Shown here piece after piece: positions 23,178 to 34,788 of a stretch of DNA of 64,000 nucleotides. The first letter of the stretch is position 1; each line of letters starts with the position of its first letter. The position numbers and the translations under genes are program-made. This stretch comes from Hypomyces perniciosus (lineage: Eukaryota; Ascomycota; Sordariomycetes; Hypocreales; Hypocreaceae), in contig SPDT01000010.1 of NCBI GenBank assembly GCA_008477525.1, forward strand, positions 124,001-188,000, read 5' to 3'. The notes beneath the pieces were generated by a model. The model made no database searches and was not told the origin of the DNA. It saw only the letters and a program-made list of their open reading frames with translations.

Positions 23178-24383
23178 ATGTTCTCCAAGCTTTTTACCAT
23201 CGCCGGCCTGGTCATGGTTGCCAACGCCCACATGAAGATGTCTAGCCCCGTCCCTTACGGCCGATCGGATCTCCAAAACGGCCCTTTGCTAGCGGACGGT
23301 TCCGACTTCCCATGCAAGCAGCGATCAAATGTCTACAATGTTGAGGGCGCCAGCAACATATACGCACAGGGAAGCACTCAGCAACTTGCTTTCATTGGCC
23401 AGGCCGTCCATGGTGGAGGTTCTTGCCAGGTTTCTGTCACTACCGATCTCAAGCCCAACAAGAACTCTGTCTGGAAGGTCATCAAGTCTATTGAAGGCGG
23501 ATGCCCTGCCAAGGGCCAGGCGGGTAACATGGGTGATAATGCCAACGCTGAAGACCCATTCAAGTACGATTTCACTGTCCCGAAGGAGCTTTCCGCTGGT
23601 AACTATACCATTGCGTGGACCTGGTTCAACAAAGTTGGCAACCGAGAGATGTACATGAACTGCGGCCCTCTTACCGTCACTGGTTCTGCTGGCTCTCAGG
23701 GTTTCCTGAACACTTTGCCCGACATGTTCGTCGCGAACGTCGACAATGGTTGCGAAGTCCCAAGCGGCATGGATCTCCTATTCCCCGCTCCTGGCAAGGA
23801 CGTCGACCGGTTCAATGGTGCCACCTCGGCTTTTGCTGGCCCTAGTTCTACTGCCTCTCCTGGTTGTCCTACAAATGTCGCGACAAATCAGCCCACGTAC
23901 GCCCAGCCTACGGGTAGTCAAGTTACTCGGGCGCCTGCGAGCTCTGCTGCCCCGTCTATTCCTGGCGGCGTTTTCATCACCGCACCTCCCAACAACCCTG
24001 CCCCTACTCAGCCTGCTCAGACTCCACAACCCTCTACCACCTCCGCTCCCGTTGCCTCCGCTCCTGTTTCCTCCGCTCCGGTCGCTTCCTCGTCCGCTGC
24101 ATCTCAGGCACCGGCTCCCTCGAGCGCTCCTGCCCCAGCTCCCGGCTCAGGCTCCGACTCCGGCTCCAGTGGTGCATTTGCTGCCGGAACTGCTTGCTCT
24201 CCCGAGGGTCAGTGGAACTGCGTTGGCGGAACCAAGTTCCAGCGATGTGCTAGTGGCACTTGGTCCTCGACTATGTCACTTGCCAATGGGCTGAAGTGCA
24301 CTGCTGGTCAGTCATCCGATCTCAGGATGGCTTCCAACAAGGTCAAGCGCTCCATGCGCCGCGTCCAGCGCATTCGTGCCTAA
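23178..24383 (+). CDS. AA11-type lytic polysaccharide monooxygenase with X278 module
   Basis: This secreted copper enzyme is expected to oxidise chitin or related beta-linked glycans. The gene is a single exon of 401 residues. A 17-residue signal peptide ends in VANA, leaving His18 as the mature N-terminus. His78 in QAVHGGG is mature position 61 and Tyr159 in REMYMNC is mature position 142. This spacing is close to the His1, His60 and Tyr140 copper brace described for AA11. After the catalytic domain (to about residue 220) comes a Ser/Pro/Ala-rich linker of roughly 110 residues. A Cys-rich module follows with the pattern GQWNCVGG...FQRCASGTWS, matching the X278 module often attached to AA11. 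The C-terminus is a short Arg/Lys-rich tail. The upstream intergenic region is unusually long. Confidence 0.88.
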   Translation: MFSKLFTIAGLVMVANAHMKMSSPVPYGRSDLQNGPLLADGSDFPCKQRSNVYNVEGASNIYAQGSTQQLAFIGQAVHGGGSCQVSVTTDLKPNKNSVWKVIKSIEGGCPAKGQAGNMGDNANAEDPFKYDFTVPKELSAGNYTIAWTWFNKVGNREMYMNCGPLTVTGSAGSQGFLNTLPDMFVANVDNGCEVPSGMDLLFPAPGKDVDRFNGATSAFAGPSSTASPGCPTNVATNQPTYAQPTGSQVTRAPASSAAPSIPGGVFITAPPNNPAPTQPAQTPQPSTTSAPVASAPVSSAPVASSSAASQAPAPSSAPAPAPGSGSDSGSSGAFAAGTACSPEGQWNCVGGTKFQRCASGTWSSTMSLANGLKCTAGQSSDLRMASNKVKRSMRRVQRIRA

Positions 24384-24879
24384 GCTAGTTGCACAGGAGC
24401 TCCTTCGAAAGGAGCATGATGTTATGACCTGAACTCTCTCTCTTTTTTTTCCTTTCCTTTTGAGTACAGGGGACTCTGAAGTTGGATAGAGTGTGGCACG
24501 TGGGCAATCCCTACGATGGGAACACCTTTCCTTGGTTATGTATATACTTATCTTGTTGCCTTCTCTTGTACCTGTATTTGTACTACCATTATGGGACCAA
24601 TTCTTGCCCATCAAAATATACACGGCCGATTTTGCATCGCAAGTCGTTTCTTGCCTTATTTGTGAAGATGAACACCCACCGTTTTTCTGTGCCCTTCAAG
24701 CTTCATCCATACAATCTCTCAAGTATAGCTCTCTGATTCTAGAATGCCTGTATCGCACGTGGGCTTTCAAAGTCAATATTTTTCGTGTGGTGGTGTAGAA
24801 AACCATTCATGAATAAAAGTATCTTAGAGCAACTAAAGTCAGTACACTATTTCCCGAACGCCCTTTCTAGCCAAGATCG
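24384..24879. other. Convergent spacer between LPMO and DUF3433 gene
   Basis: This 496-bp stretch holds the 3' flanks of two convergent genes. It contains pyrimidine tracts just after the LPMO stop and nothing resembling a gene. Confidence 0.6.
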
Positions 24880-27800
24880 CTATAACCACGTCCCACTCCG
24901 AACAGATGGCACGGTCTTCCTCCTCTTCCTTAACCGGCTAAACAAACTCGAAATCAGAGGCTTCTCCTCCCGCAGCGAAGCCGGGTCAATGAGTACAACG
25001 TAAGGATCCTTCTCAATACCCAAATGAACTTTCTGATCTGTGCCAATAAACCTCCCAAAACTAATGGTCCGCTCTTCCTTCAACGATTCTGCTTCATCCT
25101 TCCTGAGAAGACGACTAGACGCGACGAATGCGAGAATGGAGCCGATGGTGGTTGGCATGCGCGGTAGATTGAAGACGATGGCTCGTGAGTAGAAAATAAT
25201 AGCCATGACGACGTTTAAGCCCAACACCGTCATTGTGATGATGAATGCCGGCTTGTCCATGAATATCCTCGTCTCCCCCACGAGTTTCTGCCCAACGACC
25301 ACTGCATTCCGGTCTCCAGGTTCGAAAAGATGTTGGTTAAGACTAAGTAGAAGCACGAAAACTCGTTGATAAATATCCTCAATCGTGGGAATCAGATCCT
25401 CCGGGTTCGGTACTGGCTTATTCGGATCCAATGCATCCCTTGACTTGGTAGATATGAGGAGAAGATGGCCCATCCAATCTTGCGACAAGGTGTCATTATG
25501 CCACCGTAGTCCAAACATACCGAACAAAGAATTTTGGTGCGTCACCATAGCGGCTGTATGAAACTTCGAATCGGCGTAATCCAAATCTGAAGAAATATCA
25601 CTCGTTCTCTCATATGAAAGCACATAGCCCAGGGGGTCATATCGCACATTAAACATGGCTGTTTGGAAAACCGGTCGACATATGGCGAAGCTCGCCTCGA
25701 CAGTAGCGTTCATGTCCCGGCCAGACGGAGTTCGACCCCATCCCACTGTCAAAGCTGTACCACAACTATTATCTAATGTAGATTCAGGATTAACTCTTTC
25801 GCCGTATTCGATCGCAGATGGTCCTTCGGGACGTGTGAATGTGCTGGTTCGCATCCTCATTTTGCCGATCTCAGCAAGATCCCCGCATGTATCACCGAGA
25901 GAGGTCGACATGTTGACTGGTACGATGGAACGCGGCACAGATGTGCAGTTGGCACTGACGCCAAATCCTCGCGTATTCACAACATAACTGTTAGTACTGT
26001 TGTCGCTTTCCCGTTTGTTGGTTATGTAAGGCTGAAAAAAGTACTTAGTTGACGTCCAGGGAGGCAATGGCGTTCCGGATGAGATATTGGCCATCGTAAT
26101 GTACATTGGATCTTGATACATAACTGAGGTCAGTAGCCTTGTCCCAAGATAACTCTGAAAGCCAACAACTGATTGGTTATCAAATCGGGGCGCAATCGTT
26201 GGGCTGAACTCTTCTGTATAGGTCGCTATCGTCTGATTCTCGTTGAAGAGCGCACCAAGACCCACCGCGAGAACGTTCGAAAGTAAAGCGATGATGCAAA
26301 TCATAGTCAGTAAAAAGTGTCGAGACTTGATTGCCCTCCAGATGACGAGTTGAGGGGGGAGAGATGTATAGGTAGTATCGATGGACTCAGAAGGTTTACT
26401 CCTCCCCTTCGATAGAACGTTGAATGGCTGCAGCAGACAGAGAAACCTATTAAGCACAATCCAGAAAGGCTCGGTAAGAGTCGCAAAAATGGTGGGGAGG
26501 TAGTTCTCGAGAAGTTGCAGAATTTCGAAGTTCTGTGTGGGCCGTATGAGACCTACACACTTATTAGACAACTGCTCTGTATACCAACTTCTGCCCGCAT
26601 AATCGTCACACCTTTTTGCTTGTCATCTTGCCACTTCAGATACGTAAGTCCGATGATAGCACCCATCTGAAATAATCCGAATAAGAATCCCATTTCACGA
26701 CGTAGAAAAGTCGGCCGAATGGGCTCATAGTAACCCATTTGTGAATCCAGTTTCCGCTCGGCCTGAACCAGCGTCTCTTCCGTGATTCTCTCAATAAATA
26801 CCCCTTCGTCCTCGAGACCGTGGTTGCGCGAAAGTCGAAACTTATCATTGCGAAATAGCTCTAATAGAGAGTCCGCATCGGCGTTGTCAACAGAGCGGAA
26901 GACATGGTTGAGATCTGGACCGTGCCGGAAAATCTCGACAAGCCTCGAAATTGAGGATGGATTGGCGAGTAGATTATTAGGAGACGTTTGGCAGAGCCAC
27001 AGGAGTATAATGGTAGATATGGCCACAACAAGAAGAAAGGCCTCGACGAGGGCCGAAAATAATCGACTGACAAGGATTCCGCTAAGCGGGTACGTTGAGG
27101 TCGCAGTGTGGTTGGAGAAGTTCGTTTCATTGACTAGCAAGCGATTGACAGCTACAGAGAAAAGATATTGATGTGCGTGATTGAACGCCTCGCGAAGCAC
27201 CTTCGGGTCTGCGTAACGACCAGCCGGCTCGTTGTGTCCAGCAAGGGCATAGCCAACCATGTTGGAAACTGGCTTAGTCAAATTGGTTCTGTCGAGTAGA
27301 GGATGTTTCTCAATGACTTGGTTGAATGGGAAATCTCGCTTTGTGGTTTCTTGGGCTATTCCGTTCACAATCAGGTATTCAAAGGCGGTTGAATTGAACT
27401 CCTTGTCGGATAGGGGCTCTCTTGGGGAGACTGGCGTGACCGATACGTCATATGGTATCAGGCTTTCGGCTGCAACAGAGACAGAGACTTCTTGTTTGTA
27501 GTAGTATGGTTGGCAAAATAATGCTGTAATATCGACTTCTGGAAGCTGTTGGTTTGGGACACGTACCCTTCTCGCCCAAATCGCAAGAAACTGATGAGTT
27601 GAGTTCGCGGTACGGGGACAATTTGTGCCACCCAAATTAAAATCCGAGTGTGCATCCGAATAATACCCTACATACAACATGGTGAAATTGTTGGATGGGT
27701 TGATGATGATGCTGCTGGCATTGCAGCCTTGGCCGTTCAGGAAGCTGAAGTCGGTCCGGGTCGGTCCGTTACGGGAGAACGTTGCTGGCCAGCAGTCAAG

Positions 27801-28766
27801 CTCAGTTGTCAGTTTAGTTGTGGTAGCTGTCCAGTTCGTCTGTGGTCTAGCATGAGTCGGATCATTATCGACGTAGAATGGGAGCGTCGCGTAGTCGGCC
27901 GCCATGAAAGGCGGGAAAGGCTGGCCGAGCCATCCAATGGAGTATCCTGTGTTGAGTATCTCGTTGCTCAGAAGGGCTTTTTGCGCCGATAATGGAGCAA
28001 GTTTTGACCTAGTCCCAATTACCACGGGCTCCGTACGGTTAACAACACCTGTTCCGAGTATCGACGTCTGTAATGGAGTAATGACCCAAAAGACTATCAC
28101 CATCACTGTCCCAGACAAGAATACTGGCCAGTGCCTATAAACATGAGATCATTGGCCTTCATTTCATGATGCAGGAGTTCTTACCTTCTTTTGGCTGCCT
28201 TGAACGGCACAAACGCAACAAAATCGTAGGGATATTCGAGGAACATTGAGTTCTCGGCCGTTGCTCCAGATGGTTTCGACAACTCGAACCACGGCTGCAT
28301 TCGTTTGACGTCCAGATCGACCCAGCTCCAAATAAGACTATAAACAACCGCAACAATATTGGGACCGTAGAGGTAACTCAGCATCGCATACTGGGGGATG
28401 TCGTCCTGTGATGGTGACAATGCAAGCCCACCCTGGGCCTTGCTCGCTTGAGCAAGCAATTCAACCGATACTGCCATCACAATGGATATGGCAGCAATAG
28501 CCACCAGAATAGGAGTGGTCATCGAAAGGGGCTTCCATCCATGTCGAATACCTACAAGTTGTTAGCTTGCCCTCTCTCAACACTGTGAACGTAGTTTTCA
28601 AATCACCATCGTTGATCCGTAAGGGTTCCGCTAGTCGTGATATCCAATTGAGTCGTTTGCCCGCAACGTCATCTTTCTTCGTGGAACTTTGAAGAGGCCA
28701 TGATTGCCTGGTTTCCACCGAGGCATCGGAGGGCATCAGAGGATCGAGATCGGGACGAGATTCCAT
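24880..28766 (-). CDS. DUF3433-family large integral membrane protein
   Basis: This is a filamentous-fungal multi-pass membrane protein of unknown function. Exons on the minus strand are 28766-28607, 28551-28185, 28134-26612 and 26552-24880, joining to 1,240 residues. The introns are 50-59 nt. The family hallmark appears twice: RHGWKPLSM followed by a hydrophobic span near residue 60, and again after residue 700, in LPTIFATLTEPFWIVLNRF and the following span ending near LAVGLGAL. Each half then has a long Asn/Thr-rich region with many N-glycosylation sequons, presumably extracellular, and ends in a membrane span followed by a cytoplasmic segment. The repeat-like layout of two halves is typical of the family. 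The start at 28766 was chosen because it is the first ATG in frame with the conserved region. Confidence 0.85.
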
Positions 28767-30690
28767 GATCCTCCACAGATTCACGTCATCAAATAAATTA
28801 TACAATCATTAATAGCAAACTGAAGAGAAGAATTGTAGATAAAAACACAACGAAGAAGCAAACAAAACACACAACACCGTGACGTGAGAACATAGGATAA
28901 AGGTAAAGGAGCAACAACCTTCACGAAAACGGATCCCGCTCGTATAAGAGACTACTCCTAACGTTCTCACGCAAGCAAGGGTGTTCTACAACATGACTCT
29001 AGCGACCAACATCACCAAACCCACGCTGCTTAACATTTCAGGTGTTACCGCGTTAAGGGACTGCCTTGCGGGAGTGTTGGTTGTGTAACCGAGCATGGCG
29101 GTGTCCGCAAACCCGCATGCCATGAAACGTAGCGTCCACTTCATAGAGCTGTAAGCGCTTTCCCGCTGGCATCGACCAATGTCGTGGCTCCATCTGAGGT
29201 GTGTTTGTGTATGATCACTTGATTTAGATTTAGCCGCGCAACCCTGGCTCCTCTCACTTAAGAGAATTCAGCCCATGCGGAGTAGACAGTAAGCCATGTG
29301 CGAAGTACGTCGTACGAAGCGGCCCGAAACAACATTCGCCATGTCGAAGCATAAATGCCTTTGTCTTCAATGATCAAACTCAAGTAAATGGTGAATCCAA
29401 AGGACCATTAATCGTGAACAAATCCTTGAAACGACGAACTGGTGAGAAGGAGTGGTGATGCAGGAGGGACAAAGTGGTAGGTAGCATCTACTAATTCTAG
29501 CGCAAGGCTCCTAAGATTAGCACCGGCGGCTATTCACTGGACTTCCCGAGCCGCTGCATTTTTACTGGTTCTTCCCCAAGTCTACGAAGTACGTCTACTC
29601 GTACACAGACCACACAGTGGGATAAATGTACGTAATGTACTATGTATTAGTACTCCGTACCAATTGTGCCACGATCGGCATCTCAGCCACACACCATTCA
29701 TGAGAATCACCCCAATGTCAAGTCTGCCTCGTGTATTGTGCTGCATATCTCATCTCTCAATAGCCCATACGGACTACACTGTATGTGCACCTTAAACGAT
29801 ATTAATGCATGCTGCCGGCGACAAAGGAGTATAGCCAATTACTAATTTGCCATTGTTACTCAACTTCTTATAGGGTAACAGATATTATTTGGGACAACAC
29901 TCCAATAAGATCACTTATTTCTCCTGACTGCTAAAGCCGGGCGGGATGGGGTTTGGGCCATTTTCCCTGTTACTCTCAAGGGTAATTCCTTTTCTTCCGA
30001 TCCTTCCGGGCTCCGGGCTATGTTCTTGGAGTTGGGTATAAGGAAGAAAACAAAGTAGCTCCCTCAGGGGTACCATATCATTTTAGTATTGTGAAGGATA
30101 GGCTCATTATACAAATTACACCCCAACGACACACCACTTATTCAGCTCGGGAGCTGTTGGGACAGTATTCAAAAATATTCCTCTCCTATATTTCTTAGCT
30201 AATCATGGTAAGTCTCTTTCGACCCCAGTTGACTGGTTCGTAACCCCAGAATAAGAAGCTCGTTTATAATGATACAAAAAAGTACACTCCCTACCATTAC
30301 GGCCGCCCATCGACGGGCCTCATCATCCGAATGTACCAAGCACCATCGGAGAGGTCTCTGCTTCCTAGCACTTGGTGTAGAAGAGACCAAACAAAGCCGA
30401 ATGAAACTGTATGCTAATCCTCGAGCCACTATAATCCCTCCCAAGTGCCGTTCATCTCTCAAATAGTAGAAAGGTAGAAGAAGACGGAATAAAAAAGGAC
30501 CAAAAAAAGAATATGACAAGTTCCAATGGTTGTCATGACGCCACCAACGCCCAAAAGTGTTTTTAAGTAGGTATAAGTGTGCAAGGGCCGCATCGTCAGT
30601 GGCCTCTTTCACCAAAAAACTTCAAGTCATGCCATCGTGGTGTATGTATATCAACTCCGTGTTTTGGTTTGCCTGGATCGTCATCTGGTC
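28767..30690. other. 1.9-kb spacer between DUF3433 gene and KNR4
   Basis: This is the 5' flank of the DUF3433 gene and the 3' flank of KNR4. It has two TACKRAGTA-type motifs (29583, 29651). A frame on the minus strand at 30199-30615 is open for 138 codons but is not protein-like and sits in the presumed KNR4 3' region. No gene is supported. Confidence 0.55.
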
Positions 30691-32372
30691 TTAAATCTCG
30701 ATCGTCTTCATCGCACCGTCTACGACCGCGGGTTGCTTTCCATTCATCGTTGGCGTTTCGTTCTCCTTACCCTTTTCTTTGAGTAGGTCTGAGTTTGAGC
30801 GGTCTAGTATCGACACGGCAGGCGCTTTACCGTCTTCGCTTTGTCGTGGGCTATCTACCTCCACATCAACCAATGTCGAGGGCTCAATTATCGCATCGGC
30901 AAGTTCTGGTATAACTGTCTCCTCTGTTACCCTACTCAGAAGAGGGGCTTTGCCATGGCCAGTTCGCATGGGACTCGCCAGAGGCGAGCCGCTAAGCCGC
31001 TGCATCGTTCGACCACGAACATCACCATTGGGCTCCACGGGGCTGGCATATGGTGAGGCAGAGCGGGATCCCAGGGGAGAGGTGTTCTTCGATGGGCCTT
31101 GTGATTGGCGTCTGGCAGCCCGCCGTCCGTACTTCTGGTCCATCCTCCACCGCAGAATATTGAAATAGGACGGCTCAACTCGCGTCTCCTTAAACTCTCG
31201 CAGCTTGAGCTCGTTGGTGTCTTCGTCCACGAACCACTTTCCACTGTTGAGATCGTCGGCAACCATGGCGAGAAATGCAGCCCAAGAGCGAGCTACCACG
31301 TATTTCGTATCGTAATCCCGACCAAACAGAATAATCTGACCATATCGTCCAGCCGGTCCAGGTGATACATCGACTGCCAAGTTGTTGCCACCCCAGTCAC
31401 GAACGAGAGGAATCCAGGCCGGGTGCGCATATGCCTTTTGAACCGCGTTGGGAGGGATAGAGTCCTGCCTGGCTATGAGGTTCTGCCGCCACTCGCCCGG
31501 TGCATTGGATGATGAAGATGACGAAGGTCGCTGCTTGGAAGAAGATGCCTCACTGCTGCCTGCAGTGGTTCTTGACGGGGTTGGTGGCTTGCCGGTTGCC
31601 ATTTCCAACAGGTATTGGTGGTTCACCTTTCTCCATGTTTCCCACTCTTGCACCAATTCCTCGCAGTCCAGCAACATTGAACCGAAGATGATACCTGTTG
31701 GCAGTCCACCACGTTCTTGGCCATCGTGAACCATTAATGACTCCCGAACGTCTTGGGGCAGCGAGCAATCCAACTGATGTTCCAGGTCATTGAGATCATT
31801 GGCAGTGGCGCCCTCACCAAGCTGATCGAACAGCTCGGGGTAGTTGTCCTCCGCCCAAGCATCTATCCGTCTCCAGGAGTGGCGAACGGGTGGCGGTGGG
31901 GGAAGACCGTCCTGGAAAGATTGCATCGGCACATCTCCTGAAGATTGAACTTCGAAGCCATCCTTGCTTGCGTTGACCGATCGTAGACCGGGCGAGTACG
32001 GTCGGGAAGGACCAGTTACGGGCGAGTGTGATGCGCCAGTCTCATCGAAGTAGGGCGCGCTGACATCAGCTCGGGAATCGGAGGCGGTCGCAACGCCGGT
32101 GAGGATACTGTGTCGACTGTTTTCAAGGGGAACATGACGTCCTGTTCGATGGGGAGAGTCGAATGAAGAATCTAATCACTCAGTTTTTAGCAACCGCGGT
32201 ATCGAGAGAGCACTGGTCGGGTGGGTGATGAAAGGCTTACGTCGATCATTGCTGGTCATAGTATGCCAGAAGGAGCGTAGGGCGGAACCGAATCTGTATG
32301 TACAGTCAGACGGTTAGCCATTGTCGCGTTAGATTCTCATTGAGATGCAAATTGAACTCACACGTTCGCCAT
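30691..32372 (-). CDS. KNR4/SMI1 cell-wall assembly regulator
   Basis: This is an intrinsically disordered hub protein that links cell-wall integrity signalling and glucan/chitin synthesis. Exons on the minus strand are 32372-32362 (11 nt), 32293-32241 and 32171-30691, giving 514 residues. The first exon encodes only Met-Ala-Asn and part of Val before joining FGSALRSFWHTMTSNDR. The SMI1/KNR4 domain spans about residues 115-330, with typical stretches such as DLEHQLDCSLPQDVRESL, AWIPLVRDWGGNNLAVD and YGQIILFGRDYDTKYVVA. A Ser-rich insertion (SSSSSS) interrupts the domain. The C-terminal 170 residues are rich in Ser/Pro and charged residues, expected to be disordered. Length and layout match yeast Smi1 (505 residues). 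Confidence 0.93.
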
Positions 32373-34788
32373 GGTGGATTGCTGCGAGCGGGCTCCTGGC
32401 CAAGATTCGCGACGCAGAGGTAATGAATGAATGAGTGGTGTTGCGGGACGCAAATAATAAAATAAGGGGGCTTTTGTTGGCGCGTAATAACAGGGCCGAC
32501 TTCCCGTACTAGTCGCTTGTTCAGTCAAACAACAACAGCACGACTACTGAACTGAAACGGGGTGCGCAACGACCAGCAGGCGTCTTGGACAAGAAAAAAA
32601 AAGAGCCGCTGATAGAGCAGCAATATTGGGAGCGGTATGACGGAGAGAGAGATCGTGGGATCTAAGCCTGCAGGGTTTTTAATGCGGATCGAGAGACCGA
32701 GGCGTAAATGTCAATAGACGACAGGGCCCCTTCCGAAGTGTCGTGAGATGAGGGAAGCTTCCAAAAAAGGAACGCGGTTTGGAGTGTGGCGGCGGGCGGC
32801 GTCCGCGCTTTTGCTGACTACAGTGGCCACAGACGCAAGCGATGGGCGAATGAGAAGCTCCGAAGGCGTTATTTTCCTGTTTCCCCTTTGTTGTGCCTCC
32901 GTCCAGATGTGGATGCGAGCGAATGGAATGGGGATCTCTCGTCAGGGTCTGTCGTGGTTGAGCTGCGAGCGCTGGGGGGAGTTCAAGGAGTTCACATATG
33001 CATGCTTCGGTTCCGAGGTCTGGGGCTAGGTCTGGGTCTGGGTCTGGGTCTTAGAAAAAGGGGCGAGAGGAACTTTTAATAGTAGGTCTCTGATAGTGAA
33101 CCAAATCAATAAGGAAGGGAAAGGCCGTCCAGAGGAGTGAGCGGACGAGGGCAGGATGTGACCAACAATAGGTAGGCAGAGAAATGAAGTGAAGAGAATG
33201 TGTTTGGAAGATCGATGATTCTTCCAGCACTTCCATTCAGTGAATGAATAATGAATAGGTAATAGCTGCAGCTTACTCGTAGAGGGCCTAGTGGACAGCT
33301 AGGGACCGGTAGCCTTAGTAGCAGCCACTGCCGGGGACGTAGCCGGGGATAATGAAAGAAGTGGACGTCTTTTGGATGCAGGTACAGGTTACTCCGTATC
33401 GCATGCTCTCGTAGTGGTAGAGCTTCGTACTCTGTACAAGTATGTGGATGTGTACTGATTTATGATTTGGGGGACTCTACATACTCCATACTCTGTACCT
33501 GTACTCCGTATTCTGCTTGTCATCACCAATGAATCCCTCAGCTGAGCAATTGATAGCCTTTAGGAGTAAAAAAGGGGCGGCTCAAGGGACCGACTACCTG
33601 CCCGAGTATTAATAAACAAGTACATACAAAGTACTACTCCATATGCATGTGCTTATCCACCTTTTAAAGCAATAAGATGGATCCAGGAAAGGGGATGAAC
33701 CAGAGCAGGGGAGACAGGGCCTTGATTTTTGACAGGGGGGAAATAACGGCGGAGATTCATCCTGAGATACGGAGTAGACTGTTACACTAATCCACAGCCC
33801 TACCTGCGCTGCTGTTAAAGTACCCCACTAATGCATAAAAATCCACTGCTTATCCCATATCTTTCGATTGCCAGCTTCTGCAAAGGGCATAATCAAGTCA
33901 TTAGTAATTAATTGCAGTGGAGGACAGCGCTGTGCTTCGGTAACTCGGGCATGTCGAAAAACCCGTGCTCCTTGCAATTACACCTAAGCGTCGATTATAA
34001 TCACTATGGCCCCTTTTTGAATGAAGCTCTTGTGTTGTTTTTCGCAGTTATTCAAGCTTAACTCCGTAGTATTATCTCAAATCATATCCCAAACGCCACA
34101 AACCCCTGACAGGAACGAAGCACATCGTTCTCAATGCACAACTGAGCGCCATGCTTCTAGAGTGACTGTCCCACCGTATCAGCTTGCCTGGGCTTTATCA
34201 GGAAACTCCGGACAAACGCCATCACACCAGCCAAGCCCACGCACTGACAAAGGATGAAGAGCTTCATTGATTCACACAGACTGATAGAAGTGACAGACAG
34301 AGGCCTCCGTCAAGACTGACACCAGTAGGAGATGGTTACAAAACACTCGAAACATGTCGGTTCCCCATATCTGTTGTACGAGTAGTGTTCCAGGATGCTA
34401 TACTCCGTATAGTAGCGTCAAAGCTGTGCAGCATCGACAAATGTTTCACCTGCACGTTGTCACTTTCAATCCTGAGTGAGAGAGGTTGTAAAATTAAATA
34501 GGCATCCCGCATGAGTCGAGGACCCATGAGTTATGTGGCCTCTAAGGAGTTTGACAGGGGTTGGGGGTTTGAAACATTGGTAGCACTGACCAGAAACAGA
34601 CCCATGCTGCATGCCTGATAAACACCTAAAACCTCCGAAAGAAGCAATATGTACACTGGCTTGCGCCTTGACATCTGGCTTCATAGCCCGAAATAAATGT
34701 ACGATTTGTCAACAACTCCAACTCCTTGTGCTGTTGTGCATGCTACTCATCTACAGACATTAACATGATATCCGCTTCCGCCTTTCCA
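32373..34788. other. 2.4-kb spacer between KNR4 and SEC8
   Basis: This is the promoter of KNR4 and the 3' flank of SEC8. It contains a hexamer repeat (33029-33052) and four TACKRAGTA-type motifs (33390, 33502, 33768, 34401). No coding region is supported. Confidence 0.55.
33029..33052. repeat. Hexamer tandem repeat (GGTCTG)n
   Basis: Three perfect GGTCTG units and a fourth GGTCTT lie in tandem, with degenerate copies just upstream. It is a simple repeat in the KNR4 5' flank, about 650 bp from the start codon. Confidence 0.8.

Noticed and set aside
30199..30615. 138-codon minus-strand frame downstream of KNR4
   Set aside because: No family resemblance, odd amino-acid make-up, and position in the likely KNR4 3' UTR. 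It probably reflects chance openness.
33029..33052. GGTCTG repeat as an internal telomere-like sequence
   Set aside because: The unit does not match the fungal TTAGGG telomere repeat and the tract is only four units long.
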